This document shows, piece after piece, positions 48,973 to 62,639 of a stretch of 64,000 nucleotides of DNA (its first letter is position 1; each line of letters begins with the position of its first letter). The DNA is taken from NCBI GenBank assembly GCA_029783825.1, contig JAREIK010001718.1, forward strand, positions 467,435-531,434, written 5' to 3'. A model generated the notes under the pieces. That model made no database searches, had not been told where the DNA came from, and was given only the letters and a program-made list of their open reading frames with translations. The translations under genes were made by a program, and so were the position numbers. Origin of the DNA: Sapria himalayana (Eukaryota > Streptophyta > Magnoliopsida > Malpighiales > Rafflesiaceae).

Positions 48973-51065
48973 TTTATTTGGTATACTAAATATCAATTAT
49001 TATTAGTTATTTGGTGAGTATTCTTGATGTATTTTCATAAAAAATGTTTTAAAAAGAATGATTTTATAAAATTATAACTCTGATAGATAATGATGAATAT
49101 TAATAAAATTGGATAGCTATGTGATAAAAAACTTTTTGAAATTATTGAGTAGAAGGTGAGTAAAAAGTTATATAAAGTCATAGCTCATGTTACAACTTAG
49201 TTACACCGTCAAGAGCATATAAAGTAGTTTTGGTATCTATTATTGGCTAAAACTCTTTATAATTAGTCATGAAAATCTTATATGTCATGAATCCACCACT
49301 TCATTAATATAATCATATTACTATATAATATATTCTTTTTGGCTGCAAAACTTTCTTGGAATCACAACCACACTAGTTCTACAATACTTTAATAACTATG
49401 ATATTAATTTTATGTTGTACTAACTAAGTATCCTACTGGTGCTAAAAACTATAATATTTTTTAGCACCATGATTTTCTTTTTTCAAAGCCACAAATACTA
49501 AACCAAAAGTCATAATGATCCTCCAGAGCCTTGATTTTTCACTACTGAAAGTTACATAAAGTATTTACTCAAGCTATGATCATTTTTAAACCATGACTTT
49601 TTGCTCTAGAGAAAAGGTCAACGCCTGACTATTCCAAGTTATAATTATCTTAATGTCACCTGTTTTTATTATAAAATAAAAATGTATGATTCATAGTTAT
49701 TCTTAGTACCGTAGTAATGTAATAAAAGAAAGAGACCAAATTTAGTGTTATCTCTATAGTGCCAAGACTTTGTGTATTAGATAGGCAAGGCTAAAGTCAT
49801 AATCATTTCTTAGTTCCATAGCATCTCACTTAAAAATACATCCAGACATTGAGTATAAAAGTTATGAAATTGAGAAAAAAAAAGAGTCATCTAGGAGAGA
49901 AAAGATGGTGAATTCTACTAAATCCTAGGAGGAATCTATGAGTAAGGAGGTGATGCAAGGTACCAACTAAAATTTTTTAAGGGAAGATACAAATTCTGAT
50001 CACCACTTAAAAGCAAATCTTTGGCACACTAAATAAAAATTATGGGTTTATGGTTTTGAATCCTAGATTTTTCTGAGGGGGTCATTAGTAATCCAAAATT
50101 TTATTAGAAGTAATTTAAATTATCTCATGTGAATACCTTCTCAATGTTAGGCTAAATTAAGGTCTAGGATTGAAGTATTTTTATTACATGTGATGACTAT
50201 AATATTGCAAAATTTTATATTTGTTTGTGTTGTGATTTGGTTATTGATGGATATGATATTTGATTATAGCTAAAATTAAAATTTTATTATTAATAGGTTT
50301 ATATGTGTTATCATAATAAATGATGAAATCATGATGCACACTTGAGCATAATTCTAGGAATAAAGTGAAAACCTTTTTGATCATGATGCATGAGATAAAC
50401 CTACATAACAAAACAAAATTGAGAATAAGTTTAATTATTACAAGTATGGTGCTTATAAAACTGAAAGCATGAATACTTTTATAAGTTAATCAATTATGCA
50501 TATCTTTAATGAATTGATATTTAATTAATGTACGAAGTTTTATAGAACATTTTTTATAGGTTTAACCTTTAGTGTGGAAGCTACATGTCATCAGGATATA
50601 CAATGACATGTAAGTCATAAGACATACATGAGTTGAGGAAATTCATAGGGTAGTGATAGGTTGTGAGCTACTTTTTATTATAAGACTCCTAACAATGAGA
50701 TTTGAGAGAATATATATGTTAGCTGTCATTAGTATGATATATAAGGTCAGAGAATAAGAATGCACATACAAAATAACTATTAAAAAATAGTTGATGAGTT
50801 GCCTAAAAGGTGTGGATTTATAAATGATTCTTGAGCATAGATGATTTGTTATCTTGGTACTTTACTACCAAAATGATGGAAAAGGCAAAATAGGTGATAA
50901 GCACTCTGTATGCTAGTAGGGCACCAAAGTATTTTTACAATATTCTAGCCTTCATTATATAACCAAGTATAATAATAACCAAATATTTTTGATATGCCAT
51001 TATGCCTAATGAAATGGATCATCTAACAGTCATACCAAAAACTTAGTTTTATCCTTTTGACTAGA
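48973..51065 (+). repeat. Gypsy G 3' LTR
   Basis: Counterpart of 42826-45040. Homology blocks keep order throughout, with many indels. The end is placed near 51065, where similarity to the 5' LTR stops and gypsy F flank begins. Confidence 0.8.
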
Positions 51066-51229
51066 GCAATAGTTAACTAAATATTGATTGATCAAATTGC
51101 CTACACAATCATGTGGGATTGATATCTAGATGAAGGTTTACTTTACTATTTATTTGATCCAAATACTTGTGGAAATGTGTTGGATGAAAGATCCTTAGCC
51201 AAAAAGATTTTTAATACATTGTCTAATCC

Positions 51230-51900
51230 TAAAAATAAGGTATCATAACATAATCACAATAATGACCAATAGTGAAAATGGATCGAATGGATTCCTTGGG
51301 ATGAGTTTAACTACAATACTTCAACTCATTAGTCAATCAAGATGCCATTTGAAGCTACTTATGACATTTTGCATCCAAGATTACTGATTCATATACTAGG
51401 TACCTTCCACATCCAAGCTATTGATTAGTATCTACATGATTGTGATGTCATACTTAAAGAGCCATGACACACCCTTTCTTCTAGCTAAAGATCAAATGAA
51501 ATGTCAAGTTAAACAATGCCAACATTATAGATAGACTTCTATGGCTTTCGGGTCCTCCATGAAGCTTGCTCTACATGTCTTTGGCCCATACAAAATCATT
51601 GATAAAGTTGGTTTGGTGACCAATCGATTAGCTTTACCCTCTAATTCCTAGATTTGTGATAAAGTTTATTAAAAAAATACTTGTGGTCAATTACTCCAAC
51701 TTGTATCCAACATCTCCATTACTCTGATACTTAATCATCCTACCCTAATTTAAAGTCATATTAGATCGAGATGTGTGATTCAGAGGGTAAATATCATCGA
51801 AAATCTGAAATTATGGTGAAAAGAGTCAATGCACGAGCATAATATACATCATGGGAGAATGAGTAATAATTTACCAAGTCTTATCTTGTGTTCTCCTTGT
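51230..51900 (+). pseudogene. Gypsy F pol, second part (integrase C-terminus)
   Basis: It continues the interrupted integrase: WIEWIPWDEFNYNTSTH, KMPFEATYDILHPRLL, TFHIQAID, then FGPYKIIDKVGLVTNRLALP (51570-51630) and a region before the polypurine tract. These match the plant gypsy W..WLPWAE..YNT..H.S...PF...YG..PP and FGP(Y/F).(I/V)...(V)G...Y.L.LP patterns. It ends about 20 bases before the 3' LTR. Confidence 0.8.
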
Positions 51901-51924
51901 GAATACAGATCATCAAGAGGGGAG

Positions 51925-52259
51925 CATTGATTAGTTCTCTTTACATGTACCAGACACAGTGGTAGCAATAAGATAGAAGCATGAGACCTGGTCCAATTGG
52001 TTAGAGTATGTTGGTAGATAAGTGACAGACTTATCCACTCTAACTTTATTATTTATGTTATTTTTTTCTACTAATTGGTTATTGAGTTTGTTAGTGGATA
52101 CATAGCAAACTTATCCACTCCAACTTTGTGATTTTTATAATTTTGTTCTATCAATGTATGGTTATTGAGTATATTAGTGGAAAAGTGATAAAGTATATAA
52201 GTGACAGTTTTATCCTACTTCAACTTTTTTTTTCCTATTATTTTATTCTACTAGTGTGT

Positions 52260-52303
<44 letters not shown>

Positions 52304-52380
52304 CCATGATGAGTTCAATAAAAAAGGAACAAAAGTTTTTCTCCAAATAGCTTTCTCTATTTCCCTTTCCTCTAAATTTA
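51925..52380 (+). repeat. Gypsy F 3' LTR
   Basis: Preceded by the polypurine-like CATCAAGAGGGGAG (51911-51924). It contains two to three internal copies of TTATCCACTC.AACTTT...GTTAGTGGA. It matches the 5' LTR, but the TATA segment is expanded to (TA)18 at 52263-52299. Confidence 0.75.
52263..52299. repeat. (TA)18 microsatellite in gypsy F 3' LTR
   Basis: A pure TA tract occupying the position of ACTATATATATCC in the 5' LTR (near 38966). It has expanded after insertion of the element. Confidence 0.9.
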
Positions 52381-53440
52381 TTTTCTCTGTTGTCTTGATC
52401 CTATCATATTCTTTAAATCCAGACACTAGAATTTTTATACCTTGGTTGTGGTGACATTGACATTGAAGAGTCTTCTTTACATTTGCATGCTCAAAATGAC
52501 TGGTATAATTAAGGGCACAAATAGTGCAATTTTTTAGTGGAAAAATGACATGATTCGAGGGTGTAGGTCTACCCAACTCTCTGAGAAAGTTTCATTGCTT
52601 GCTTGCTATGCCTTTTTCTATACTTGGAAGATTTAGAACTTGTTTGTGGCCAAAATATTCAGTCTAACTTTTCTAGGTATGGTCATTGTATTTTAGGTTA
52701 GTTTGGTTTTCGAGCATGCCGCTTTTCTTCCAAGATTTCTAGGGATTAGATATTGTAGAAGATGTCAATAATTTTTGTAAGTAAAGTTGTAATGACATTT
52801 TCTACTTTGAGACATGGGTCCCTTCGTCTTGTCAGATATGTCAACAATGCAATAAGTATCATTGTTAATGATAATCTAGGTCAGCCCCCCACACCATTCT
52901 TTCTTTAGCAACAAAAGACCACTAGGTAGAACAAGGAAATGTCACTCAATTATTATCAAGAAATAATTCACTATTCATGGTGCGATAAAGGTAGTCAAAA
53001 TTGGATTCATTAATCTTATTATTTTTGGAATACTAGAGTTCATGTGTTTTATGGTGAACATGTAATTGATATGTAATATTTATATGATATTGTTGTAATT
53101 CAACTACTTGACACATCAAATATATGTTCAAAATAAAAAAAAATTGTTTGTTCTAATATGCCAATTAATAATTAATAAAATTTTTCTAGTTATTATCTTA
53201 TTAAATTGTTAGAAAGAATTTTATTGTATTTTGATTCAAATGTTAAGACAATAATTGATATGTTGCAAATTGTTGAACACATGATATTTTGGAAATATAA
53301 TTTTTATGAAATGGTACATAAATTTTGTTTTGTAATAAATTTAAAAATTATAAAAAGATCATAACTTTTATTATTTTATAAATTTTGCATTTTTTTTTCT
53401 AATTCTTCTTTTAAAATATATAAAATATAGTTATTATAAA
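52381..53440. other. Unassigned DNA, nothing recognised
   Basis: Less AT-rich than average near 52480-52900 but with no long frame or known motif. 53100-53440 is plain AT-rich. Confidence 0.45.
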
Positions 53441-53454
53441 AGAATTATAATAAT

Positions 53455-53804
53455 TAGATTAATTGACATATAGATTAATTGATATACGGAATGATAGACA
53501 GAATGATAGATAGATTGATAAACAGATAGATAAATAGATTAATAGATAAATTGATTGACAGATTGATAAACAGAAAGATAGATAGATAGATAGAAAGTTA
53601 GATAGAGAAATAAATAGAGAAATAAATAGATATATAAATAGATATATAAATAGATATATAAATAGATATATAGAAAGTTAGATATAGAAATAAATAGATA
53701 TATAAATAGATTGATTGATTGACATATAAATAGAAATATTATTAGATAGTAAGATAGATAGATAAACATATAGTAAGATAGACAAGAACCTATACTGATA
53801 GATA
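53455..53804. repeat. GATA/GACA simple-repeat tract, left part
   Basis: Interspersed GATA, GACA, GAAA and AATA tetranucleotides, e.g. AGATAGATAGATAGA and TAAATAGATATA. It is interrupted at 53804 by the CACTA element and continues at 63514. Confidence 0.9.
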
Positions 53805-53810
53805 CACTAC

Positions 53811-54360
53811 TAAAAATCACCGTATTACCAACCAACTATTTGGTCTATAATTTGGTATTTTTTGGTCTGTAAGCCAATTAGCGGCCATTTACCGACCAAA
53901 AAATTAGTCACAATTTTGCTCGTCACTAAATTTTTTACCGACAAAAAAACTATCAGTCGGTAAATTACCGACCATTTACCGATCCTCTACCGACAATAAT
54001 TTACCGACTAAATTCTTATAATTTACACACCAAATAAATAATGTCGGTACATGGTGTCCAAATTGTCGATAATTAACAACAATTTATAGACTAATCACCG
54101 ACAAACAATTATCGACTATATTTTGACCATTTTATGACCAAAATAATTTGGTCACTGAATAGTCATAAAACAGTCGATAAAAGCCGAAAAAATTGTAATA
54201 AAAAATCGACCAAAATCTTTTAAAATCATTGCTCGGTAATTGATCTCCAAAAGGATTATGCCCATTTGGTGACATTTTACCTACCATCGATAATTAAAAA
54301 TTTTGGTCGGTTTGGTTGCAATTCGGTCAGCAATTACCAACCACTTTTTTTAGTAGTAAT
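53811..54360. repeat. CACTA subterminal repeats, 3' side
   Basis: More than ten copies of ACCGACCA / TTTGGTCGGT-like motifs in both orientations. They are the probable binding sites for element-encoded transposition protein. Confidence 0.85.
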
Positions 54361-54597
54361 TTTGCAGCTGTTACAGAAACTGAAATAAAAAACACAAAAA
54401 AAAACCATTTTGCTTCAAGTTATGATTTAGTTCCTACAGAAACATTTAAAGATAAAACAACAAAATAAAAATCCAAATAACTCAAGTAAACAACTATATA
54501 TACTACATTATATATTAAAAAGATCAAGATAAAATAAAAAATAAAAATCCAAAATCAAAGTTTAAGGAATTGAAAAAAATATATGTAATACTCTCAA

Positions 54598-56440
54598 TCA
54601 TCGAACCTAGTTTCATTATCGTTATGCTGCAATGTTTCTGGTCCATAGGGTGAGATGTCGGGTACTAGGGTAGAGCTGTCTACTGTTGCTTGTCCTGATG
54701 TGGTTGCTGCAGGTGCTATAGTAGGTGATGGAGTAGAAGTTATAGCTGGATCATTATGCCGATCAATCTGAGGTAGATAATCAGGGTTGAACTATAGTCC
54801 TCCCTCCTGAAAATTTTTTGTAAGCCAGTCAAAATGCATATGCAACTCATCCCTATCATCCTCATAGTCGATCATGAGTCACTTAGTATCTGCCAACTAA
54901 AACTGTATCAAATTTTGCATCTCGTCCGTAAATTTTTCCATCTTCGAGACCAAATTCGAAACTGGTCCTGCAAATTCAGCTTCATAGTCTGGTCATCTAT
55001 GCGAGTAGAATGATGATCTCGAGGAACTGATGCAATAGACGAGCATCTTCTTTTTTCCATCAAAAGCCGCATAGCAAATCTGATTCGCATCAACTAGTGG
55101 AGCTGGTGAATGAGAACTACCTGTTGCACATTCACATGAACTTGAATTAAACTGGGAATATGCTTGAAATTAGTAGCTAACAATTCCTCTTATCTCACCT
55201 AATAAAAATGTATGAAAAGTATTTCAATTTATATTCAAACTAAAAAAAATTATTATTTGTTATTTAAAATTACATTTGCTGCATGAGATCTTTGATTAAT
55301 AAAAGTCTGATCATCATGAGCCTTTGTGTGTGTGCGCGTGTGTGTGCGTGTCTGAATAAGCGAGGAGCACTGGACTTCTTACCCTCCTTGTGTGTCTATA
55401 ATTACACACATTACATACGTTAATTATATTGAAAAAAATTTCTTTATGAGAAATGAAATTTTGGCATAATTGAACACAATTCACAATGTAATAAACATAA
55501 AAAGTATAAATTAGAAGTAATACTAATGCTTATTCATGCTCACGCATAGAGCGAGATCCACAAATATGTGTAGACATGCCACTACCCTCTCTAGTGTGCT
55601 CAGAGCGAGGATTTCCGCTCTGTTTATCACACCTCTTCCTTTAATCCGAATCTTCTCATCTGCTATGCCACTCCTCGAAAACATGATCAGGGACACTCGA
55701 ATCTTTTTATTTTTTCTTCAGCCATTTATCTTTGATCTCATACATGGTGTTTTTATACCGACTGACAACATGTTAGTAGAACACACTTTTGACCGACTCA
55801 TTTGGTTGTGTCTGCCTGTAAACTTTCTGCATTTATAAATAAACAATTTTTAATCAGCAAACAGATAAATAAATAAAAGATGTAAAAATTTTTAAGTAGA
55901 ATATTTACCTTAAATTCTCTCCAAATCATCAATTGGTCTCTATGTGTGAGTGACTTCTAATTATCTCCATTAGTTTTAAAGGACTTCCTAAAATTATTCT
56001 CAGAACTCTATAAATAGAACTAGATGGCTCTAACTTCATCCTGTAACAAAAATTTTTTTAGCAAGTAAGATATAAATTAATAAATTGATAAATCATTTGT
56101 TGAGTTTTAAATCTTACGAATTATCAATTATTGGATCAAAATGAGCAATTGGGAAAGTCTCACCTGTAGGGTGCTCTAGGAAGACTCTCCAACATCTACA
56201 TCCTCTCCCTCATCTCCCTCTCACGTCTCTTGATCATTCATCAAAATCTCAGGACCATTATGTGGATCATTCACCTGATGCATTACATTCATAACTCTCT
56301 CTATCTAATCTGGCGTCCCATCCACCCATGACCCTATACCTATTTTGGGCATACTTGAGGCCGTGTTGCTTATGCCATAACACTACGACCTTGCAACGCA
56401 TGGCCTCAACCTCAACTGCGTGCCATACCTGTAAAAACAC
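54598..56440 (-). pseudogene. Second CACTA gene (plant transposase_24-like), nearly readable
   Basis: Read leftward over several likely exons. At 56190-56110: EHPTGETFPIAHFDPIIDN. At 56045-55912: ENNFRKSFKTNGDNWKSLTH then RDQLMIWREFK, a strong match to the family core. At 55835-55520: VYRQTQ, IKDKWLKKK, VPDHVFEEWHSR, SEHTREGSGMSTHICGSRS. At 55380-55270: YSDTHTHARTHTKAHDDQ then FINQRSHAANV, the ..THT....(F)V..RS block. At 55010-54598: an open C-terminal part with VSNLVSKMEKFTDEM, DYEDDRDELHMHFDW, a Thr/Pro/Ser-rich stretch, ending NETRFDD and a stop (54600-54598). The coiled-coil-like C-terminus is typical. Several stops and frame changes remain. Confidence 0.7.
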
Positions 56441-56474
56441 ATAAGGAAATGAAAATAAACAAAATGAATAACAA

Positions 56475-59400
56475 TTAAAATAACATAAAATTCATTTCCG
56501 ACTCATTCTTATCAGAATCATCCAAATTTGGTTCGTCTTTTTCTTCAAAAGTAGTAACATCATTTTCAAACTCTTCTTCACCACTCATTTCTTCCTTATA
56601 ATCAATTAAATTTTCAACAACATATACTTCCCCACTTGTATCCATCTCAGAAGATGCGACTAAAAGGACATCTTCGTCCTCCACCATAGCTTCGATTATA
56701 ACATAATTGTCATCATTTTGAAAATTTGGTTCTATGAAATTAGTTCTTGGTGATGCGGGGATGCCAATTTGAGCCCTTGCTTTTATCTTGCACATAGCTT
56801 TCCAATCCTTTCTAGGACTGGTCTGACCCGGATATTCATAATAATAAACTTGTGATGCTTGTACTACTAATACAAAAGTTTCATGATTGTTGAATCATTT
56901 TTTTATCGTGGACATCAACAAGTTAATATCGAGGATGGACAACACTACTAATATGTGGTGTTGGATCGAATCATTCACATCTGAATAACATAGTTTTTTA
57001 ACTTGGAAGGCTTCAAATTCTAACTCAATCACTTCGACCAAAGTCCAGTAATAGTCATATTTAGTTTCATTGTATATGGATCCTTTAATGCATACTCCTA
57101 TATTATTTGTTGCACAGTAGCTACCATATGGTTTATTGTAAAATTTAAAACCATTCACACTATAACAATTGTAAGTTTTAACCTTTCTCAAGGGATCTCG
57201 TGGTATACTTCGAAAATAATGATTGGAAATGTTATTTGCACAATTATGAACCTGTAATCAAATTTAAGTAGATTGTTCGGATTATAATTTATTATTAGAA
57301 CAATACAATTATTTTGTGATTTTCATTATAAGTAAACATACGTTTTTTTCAAAAATGAAAACTTTTTTTTTCTCCGTCAGGACATTGATTGCTTCTTCAT
57401 TCATATTTGGAAACTATTTACATTTTTCTATCACAAAATCACTAAAAAAAGAAATTAAAAATTATTGATACATTGATAGAAAATAGTAAATTATAATGCG
57501 TAATAGATATCATTTGACTATTACAATATACTTATTCAATGAATGGTTTAACCTCTAGATAATTCATTAGGACATATAGATGATCTGTAGTATATTCATA
57601 GTCTGATAAATACCTTTTCCATTCAGCATCAATTGCGTTACCCGGAGGCTTAAAAATTCAAACATATCATTATCCACATTGTTATAAAGATAAACCACAT
57701 TCTGCTTTTTCTTAAGTGGAAGAGTTGGATCTCCTTCTTTGAAATAGAATGATGCGAATTTGGTAGCCTCATCCATAATAAAACCTATTGATATAGAATC
57801 CTGAATCTGAGCCTTATTCATTATTGCATACTTTATTTTTTTTAAGTATCTACAAAAAGATTATTGAAATTTACAAGTCATTTTTGTGCATATAAAAATA
57901 TATATATATAGAAAAAGAATTGGTTTAGTGAATTAATATTACATTTCTAGAGGATGCATCCAATGATAATAGATAAGACCATCAATCCTAGCTTCTTAAG
58001 GCAAGTGCACTCGAAGATGTTTCATTGAGTCAAGAAAACTAGTGGGAATTATTTTCTCAAGATTGCATAAGATAACTAGAATTTGTTCATCCAGATTCTT
58101 CAACTCCTCATCAGTCAATGAAGAAGTTAGTTGCTTGAAGAATTAAGAAATCTCACTTATCGGCTCCCATATTCTATTAGGTAGGAATTCTCGAAGAGTA
58201 ATTTTAACAACCTTGGCATAAATACGTGCCAATCATGACTCTTCATGCCAAACATCTTAAGTTTGTTTGCATCCACACATCTCCCCAGATTAGAAGCATA
58301 CCTATTTGGAAATCTAAGTTATTTTACTCACTCCAACACAAATTTCTTCTGTGATTTATTCAGAAAAAATGGCACATCAGAGTATTAATTATGACAAGAT
58401 TTTTTGCAAATTGAGGACGGTGACAATATTTATTCAACTCATATATTGACTTGTAAGTGTCCTTAGTTTTCTCTGGAATGTTAAACACTATATTTAAAAT
58501 ATTGTCAAACACATTCTTTTCGATATGTATAACATAAAGATTGTGCCTGAGCAAGTGTTTATACCAATAGGCAAATCCCAGAAAATACTTCTCTTATTCC
58601 ACCCACAAGTTTTAGATATAGTTGCATTCACAACCACAACATCAGCTTCTATCACCTTCCTCAACCCTCTGTTATTCAATTCCTGTAGAATATCAACCCC
58701 AAATCTAACCCCCGGGAATTGTTTAGTAACCTTTCTATTCTTAATGAAGTCTTTGGTGTTACGTCGATGCAGATGATTAATGCGCAAAAACTTCCGATGG
58801 TTGTCGAACCATGACTATATTTCGCTCTTAATTAATTTAAAAGCATTAGAATCTTCCATACAATGTAGACATGCTAACATACTAGTTGTACTCCACCAAG
58901 ACATCATAGAATATGCTCGAAAGTCATTTATGGTCCACATGAGGTCAGAGTGCATCTAAAAATTTTCTCATTTGAAAATATCATAAGTTTGAACCCCAAC
59001 AACCCAAAGACTTTTTAACTCCTCAATCAATTGCTGCAAGAAAATGATCTATCTTTTTTTTGATTCATAGGCTCCAGCACTAACACAGTCAAAAACATAA
59101 ATTCCTCATTCATACATAAGTTTGGAGGCAAATTATAAAGGGTCACCACCACAGGCCACAAAGAATATTACTGTCCAGGTTGACCAAATGGCTAAAAAAA
59201 ATCAACAAATAAACCCAGTCTAATATTTCATACTTCATAAGAAAAATCAAGAAAACACTCATCAAAATATTTCTAAGCAGGGGCATCAGAAGGGTGACAC
59301 ATCTTACCATCCTCCATATGATGCTCTGAATACCACCTTATTTCATTAGCTGTAGTGGTTGATGCATACAATCTCTACAACCTTGGTGTTAATGGAAAAT

Positions 59401-60219
59401 AGTGCATCTTGTTATACAGTACCTTCAACTTATGTATTTATATTCTATTTCCAGAACCCATAACCTTTTGCTTGTACTGAGCATGCCCACATATTTTACA
59501 ACTGTTAAGGTCACTGTCATCACCCCAGTATATCATACAATTGTTCATACTGCAATGAATGACATGTAGGAGTAATCCCAAGTCTCTAACTAACTTCTTC
59601 GTGCTGTAGAAATCCATTGGCATCAGATTATCTTTTGGAAATAATTCTTAAATGAATTTATATATATCAAGTCATGCCTGCAAACACCTGTGTTTGCAAT
59701 TTTTTTTAACATCCTCACGACTGCAGAAAGTTGAGTATGCTTAGAATTTACCTCATATACAGGTTTGTCTCCTGCTCGAATCATGTCATAGAAATTCTTT
59801 GCCTTGGCATTGGGGTCCTCATTCGGGTTGAATTTAGGATCCACAACAGCAAAAACCATTTTATGGTATGTAGTGTGCTTAATATTATTCGAGAGCATCT
59901 GATCAGTTTCACTAACTAACACCCGTACTGAACTCAAACACATCTAGTGGACTTGCTTCTCATCATGGTACATCCAAACATAGTAATCCACAACAAAACC
60001 ATATCTATAGAAAAGCATCTTCACATTCTCAATATTCTAAAACTTTTTATTCTGACATTTAACTAAAGTACAAGGATACCTTATTTCTGTACCACCATTC
60101 ACACACTCTGGATGCCTCAGAGCAAACTCAACATATTCATCAACTTTATCCCCCCATTATTTAGATAACTTTCCATTTATAATTCAACCCTTGTACATCC
60201 ATTCACGATCATCTTCCAT
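56475..60219 (-). pseudogene. TNP2-like CACTA transposase, broken
   Basis: Start at ATG 60219-60217 (MEDDREWMYKG). The N-terminal transposase-associated domain follows after two stops: DKVDEYVEFALRHPECVNGG, IRYPCTLVKCQNKK (60150-60050). 59943-59623 is open (FYDMIRAGDKPVYEV, KHTQLSAVVRMLKKIANTG) and 59623-59438 is open (DFYSTKKLVRDLGLLLHVI, NNCMIYWGDDSDLNSCKICG with a C..C pair). The catalytic region 59400-58800 has YASTTTANEIRWYSEHHMED, GKMCHPSDAPA, IRLGLFVDFF.PFGQ, YNLPPNLCMNEEFMF. Then VIHIEKNVFDNILNIV (58550-58480), NKAQIQDSISIGFIMDEATK (57821-57760) and a DUF4216-like tail (56895-57191: YYWTLVEVIELEFEA). The 56475-56795 end is acidic. Four to five sizeable open blocks make it better preserved than the copy at 2890-6530. 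Confidence 0.9.
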
Positions 60220-60239
60220 ACTAGTTAAAAAAATCATTT

Positions 60240-62200
60240 TATTTAACAAAACAATTGTCTCTAATTATAGTTATATATAATTATCTAGGCATTTATTTAG
60301 ATATACAAATATTTATATATAGTAATACACATATAGTTTAAAATAATGTTGTATGTTGTTATACTTGTAATTATAAATATTGTTACATTTGATTATACAT
60401 ATAGTTACACATATAGTTAAATGAATATTTATACATGTAGGTTTATATATTTGTTATATTAATTTTATATATTTATACATATAGTTATGTATAGGTATAG
60501 ATATAGTAAAATAATTTTTTATATACTACTATATACAAATATATATTAAATATAAGATGTAAATTTAATATTGAAATATAATTATGCATAAAACTTTTAA
60601 AGTTATGCACATAGTAAGATCCAATTATTGATAGTTATATATTATTTTACATATAATATATATAGTTATAAATAGTTATATATAATAAAACATATAGTTA
60701 TATATTGATATATTAGTATAAGTAGGTATCAGTGGTTATACATAAATATAAAGTACAAACAACATTAGAAAAAAATATTTTGCTTTAATTATATTAATAC
60801 ATAAATGTATATACAGTTACAAATATAGTCATATATAATTATATATACATTTATTTAGTTATACAAATATTTATATATAGTTATACACATATAGTTTAAC
60901 AAAATCTTGTATGTTGTTATACATTTAATTATAAATATTATTACATTTGATTATACATATAGTTAAAGATATATTTATACATGTAGGTTTATATATTTGT
61001 TCATTTAATTTTATATATTTATACATATAGTTATGTATAGATATATATATATTAAAATACTTTTTTATATACTAGTATATACAAATATATATTAAATATA
61101 ATCTTTAAATTTAATATTTAAATTTTATTATGCATATAACTTTTAAATTATACAGATAGTAAGATACAATTATTTATAGTTATAAATTATTTTACAAATA
61201 ATATAGATAGTTATAAATAGTTATATATAATTAAACAAATAGTTATATATAAATATATTTGTACAAGTAGTGATAAGTAGTTATACATAAATATATACAA
61301 CGTTATAAACAAATATTTTAATTTAATTATATGAATACATATATGTATATATAGTTACAAATATAGTTATATTTAATTATATAGAGTGTTACATATTTAT
61401 ATAAATATTTTAATATAGTTATACACATAAATATAAATATATATATGTATTTCAATATATAATTATATTTAACATTTATAAAGGTATAAATTTAGTAAAA
61501 TATAATTATATATAGTTATATATTTGTATACATATAGTATATATATTTTTTGAAATATAGTTATATAGAATTATACATATAGTTATATTTTATTATATAG
61601 TTAAAATTTAGTTATATAAAGTTATAAATATAGTTATATAAGTAGTTAACTTTATTATAAATATAGTTATAAATACTTTTATATAAAATGACATATGATT
61701 ATATAATTAAACAAGTGTATCTATATAATATTTGTGAATAAAATATTTTTATAAATATTACTTAAATATTATTATATTTAAATGTAACACTTTTATAAAT
61801 ACTTTATAGTATATATATCACATTTATATAAACATTATAAATATTCTATATTTAAATAAAAAAATATGTAATATAAATATTTACAAAATTGTATTATAAT
61901 TTAATATTACATAATTGTTATATAAGAAAATATATAAATGGATATTTAATGTAAATTATGTATAGATATTTATAAACATTATATGTTTATATAAACATAT
62001 CAATGTGTATTTATAATATAATCCATTTATATATATATTTAAGTATATACATTTATACATAATACCATTCGATTATATAAATGTATAAAAGTTTATATAT
62101 ACTGTTATAGACATTTAAGATTAACATTAATTAAAAGTTTGATTTAACATAAATCATAATATTTATTAAAGTATATACATTTATACATAATGTCATATGA
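60240..62200. repeat. AT-rich tandem array upstream of the transposase
   Basis: About three to four compound units of roughly 545 bp. For example TTTATACATGTAGGTTTATA occurs at about 60428 and 60973. The sequence is the reverse complement of the array at 33360-36715. It lies between the transposase ATG and the subterminal repeats, that is in the promoter/leader region. No coding sequence. Confidence 0.8.
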
Positions 62201-62639
62201 TTATATAAATATAAACCATTAGCATTAAGATTATTCAGATGCAAACATAATGTAATTGAAATCAAAATCACTAAAAACCTAAAAATATAAACCGTAGATG
62301 AATAAATTTTAAAAAATAAAAAATTATAGTTTAATTAATTGTGTCGAGTCGAAATAATGTTAGGTTAAAAAATCGAAGCAAAAATTAAAAAATTAGGAGG
62401 AGAAAAAAAAACCTAATACACGAATTTACTAAAAAAACAAAATTCTGACTATCTATATATAATTTAAAGAGACGAAGATGTGTATAAGCAATTTGAAGGA
62501 GAAGAACAAAGAAAAACGTACCTGGATTCAAAAGATAGATAAAATTTTTTGTGTTTTCGTGCTTACAATCAGTTCTAATTCAGAAAAACGATGGAGTTTC
62601 GATGATTTAGGATTAAATGACTTAGCAAATAATTTTTAA

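Larger units (their letters stand above)
42826..51065 (+). mobile_element. Gypsy G, Athila-like element inserted in gypsy F
   Basis: Two long direct repeats (about 42826-45040 and 48973-51065, about 2.1-2.2 kb) flank an internal region with Athila/Tat-like RT and integrase. Gypsy F integrase sequence is found directly on both sides, so G inserted into F. The 5-bp target duplication cannot be fixed with confidence because the LTR edges are diverged. The internal region is about 3.9 kb, too short for a full-length gag-pol, so gag is largely deleted. Confidence 0.8.

Noticed and set aside
53539..53835. 98-codon minus-strand frame
   Set aside because: Same simple-repeat origin; it also crosses the CACTA boundary.
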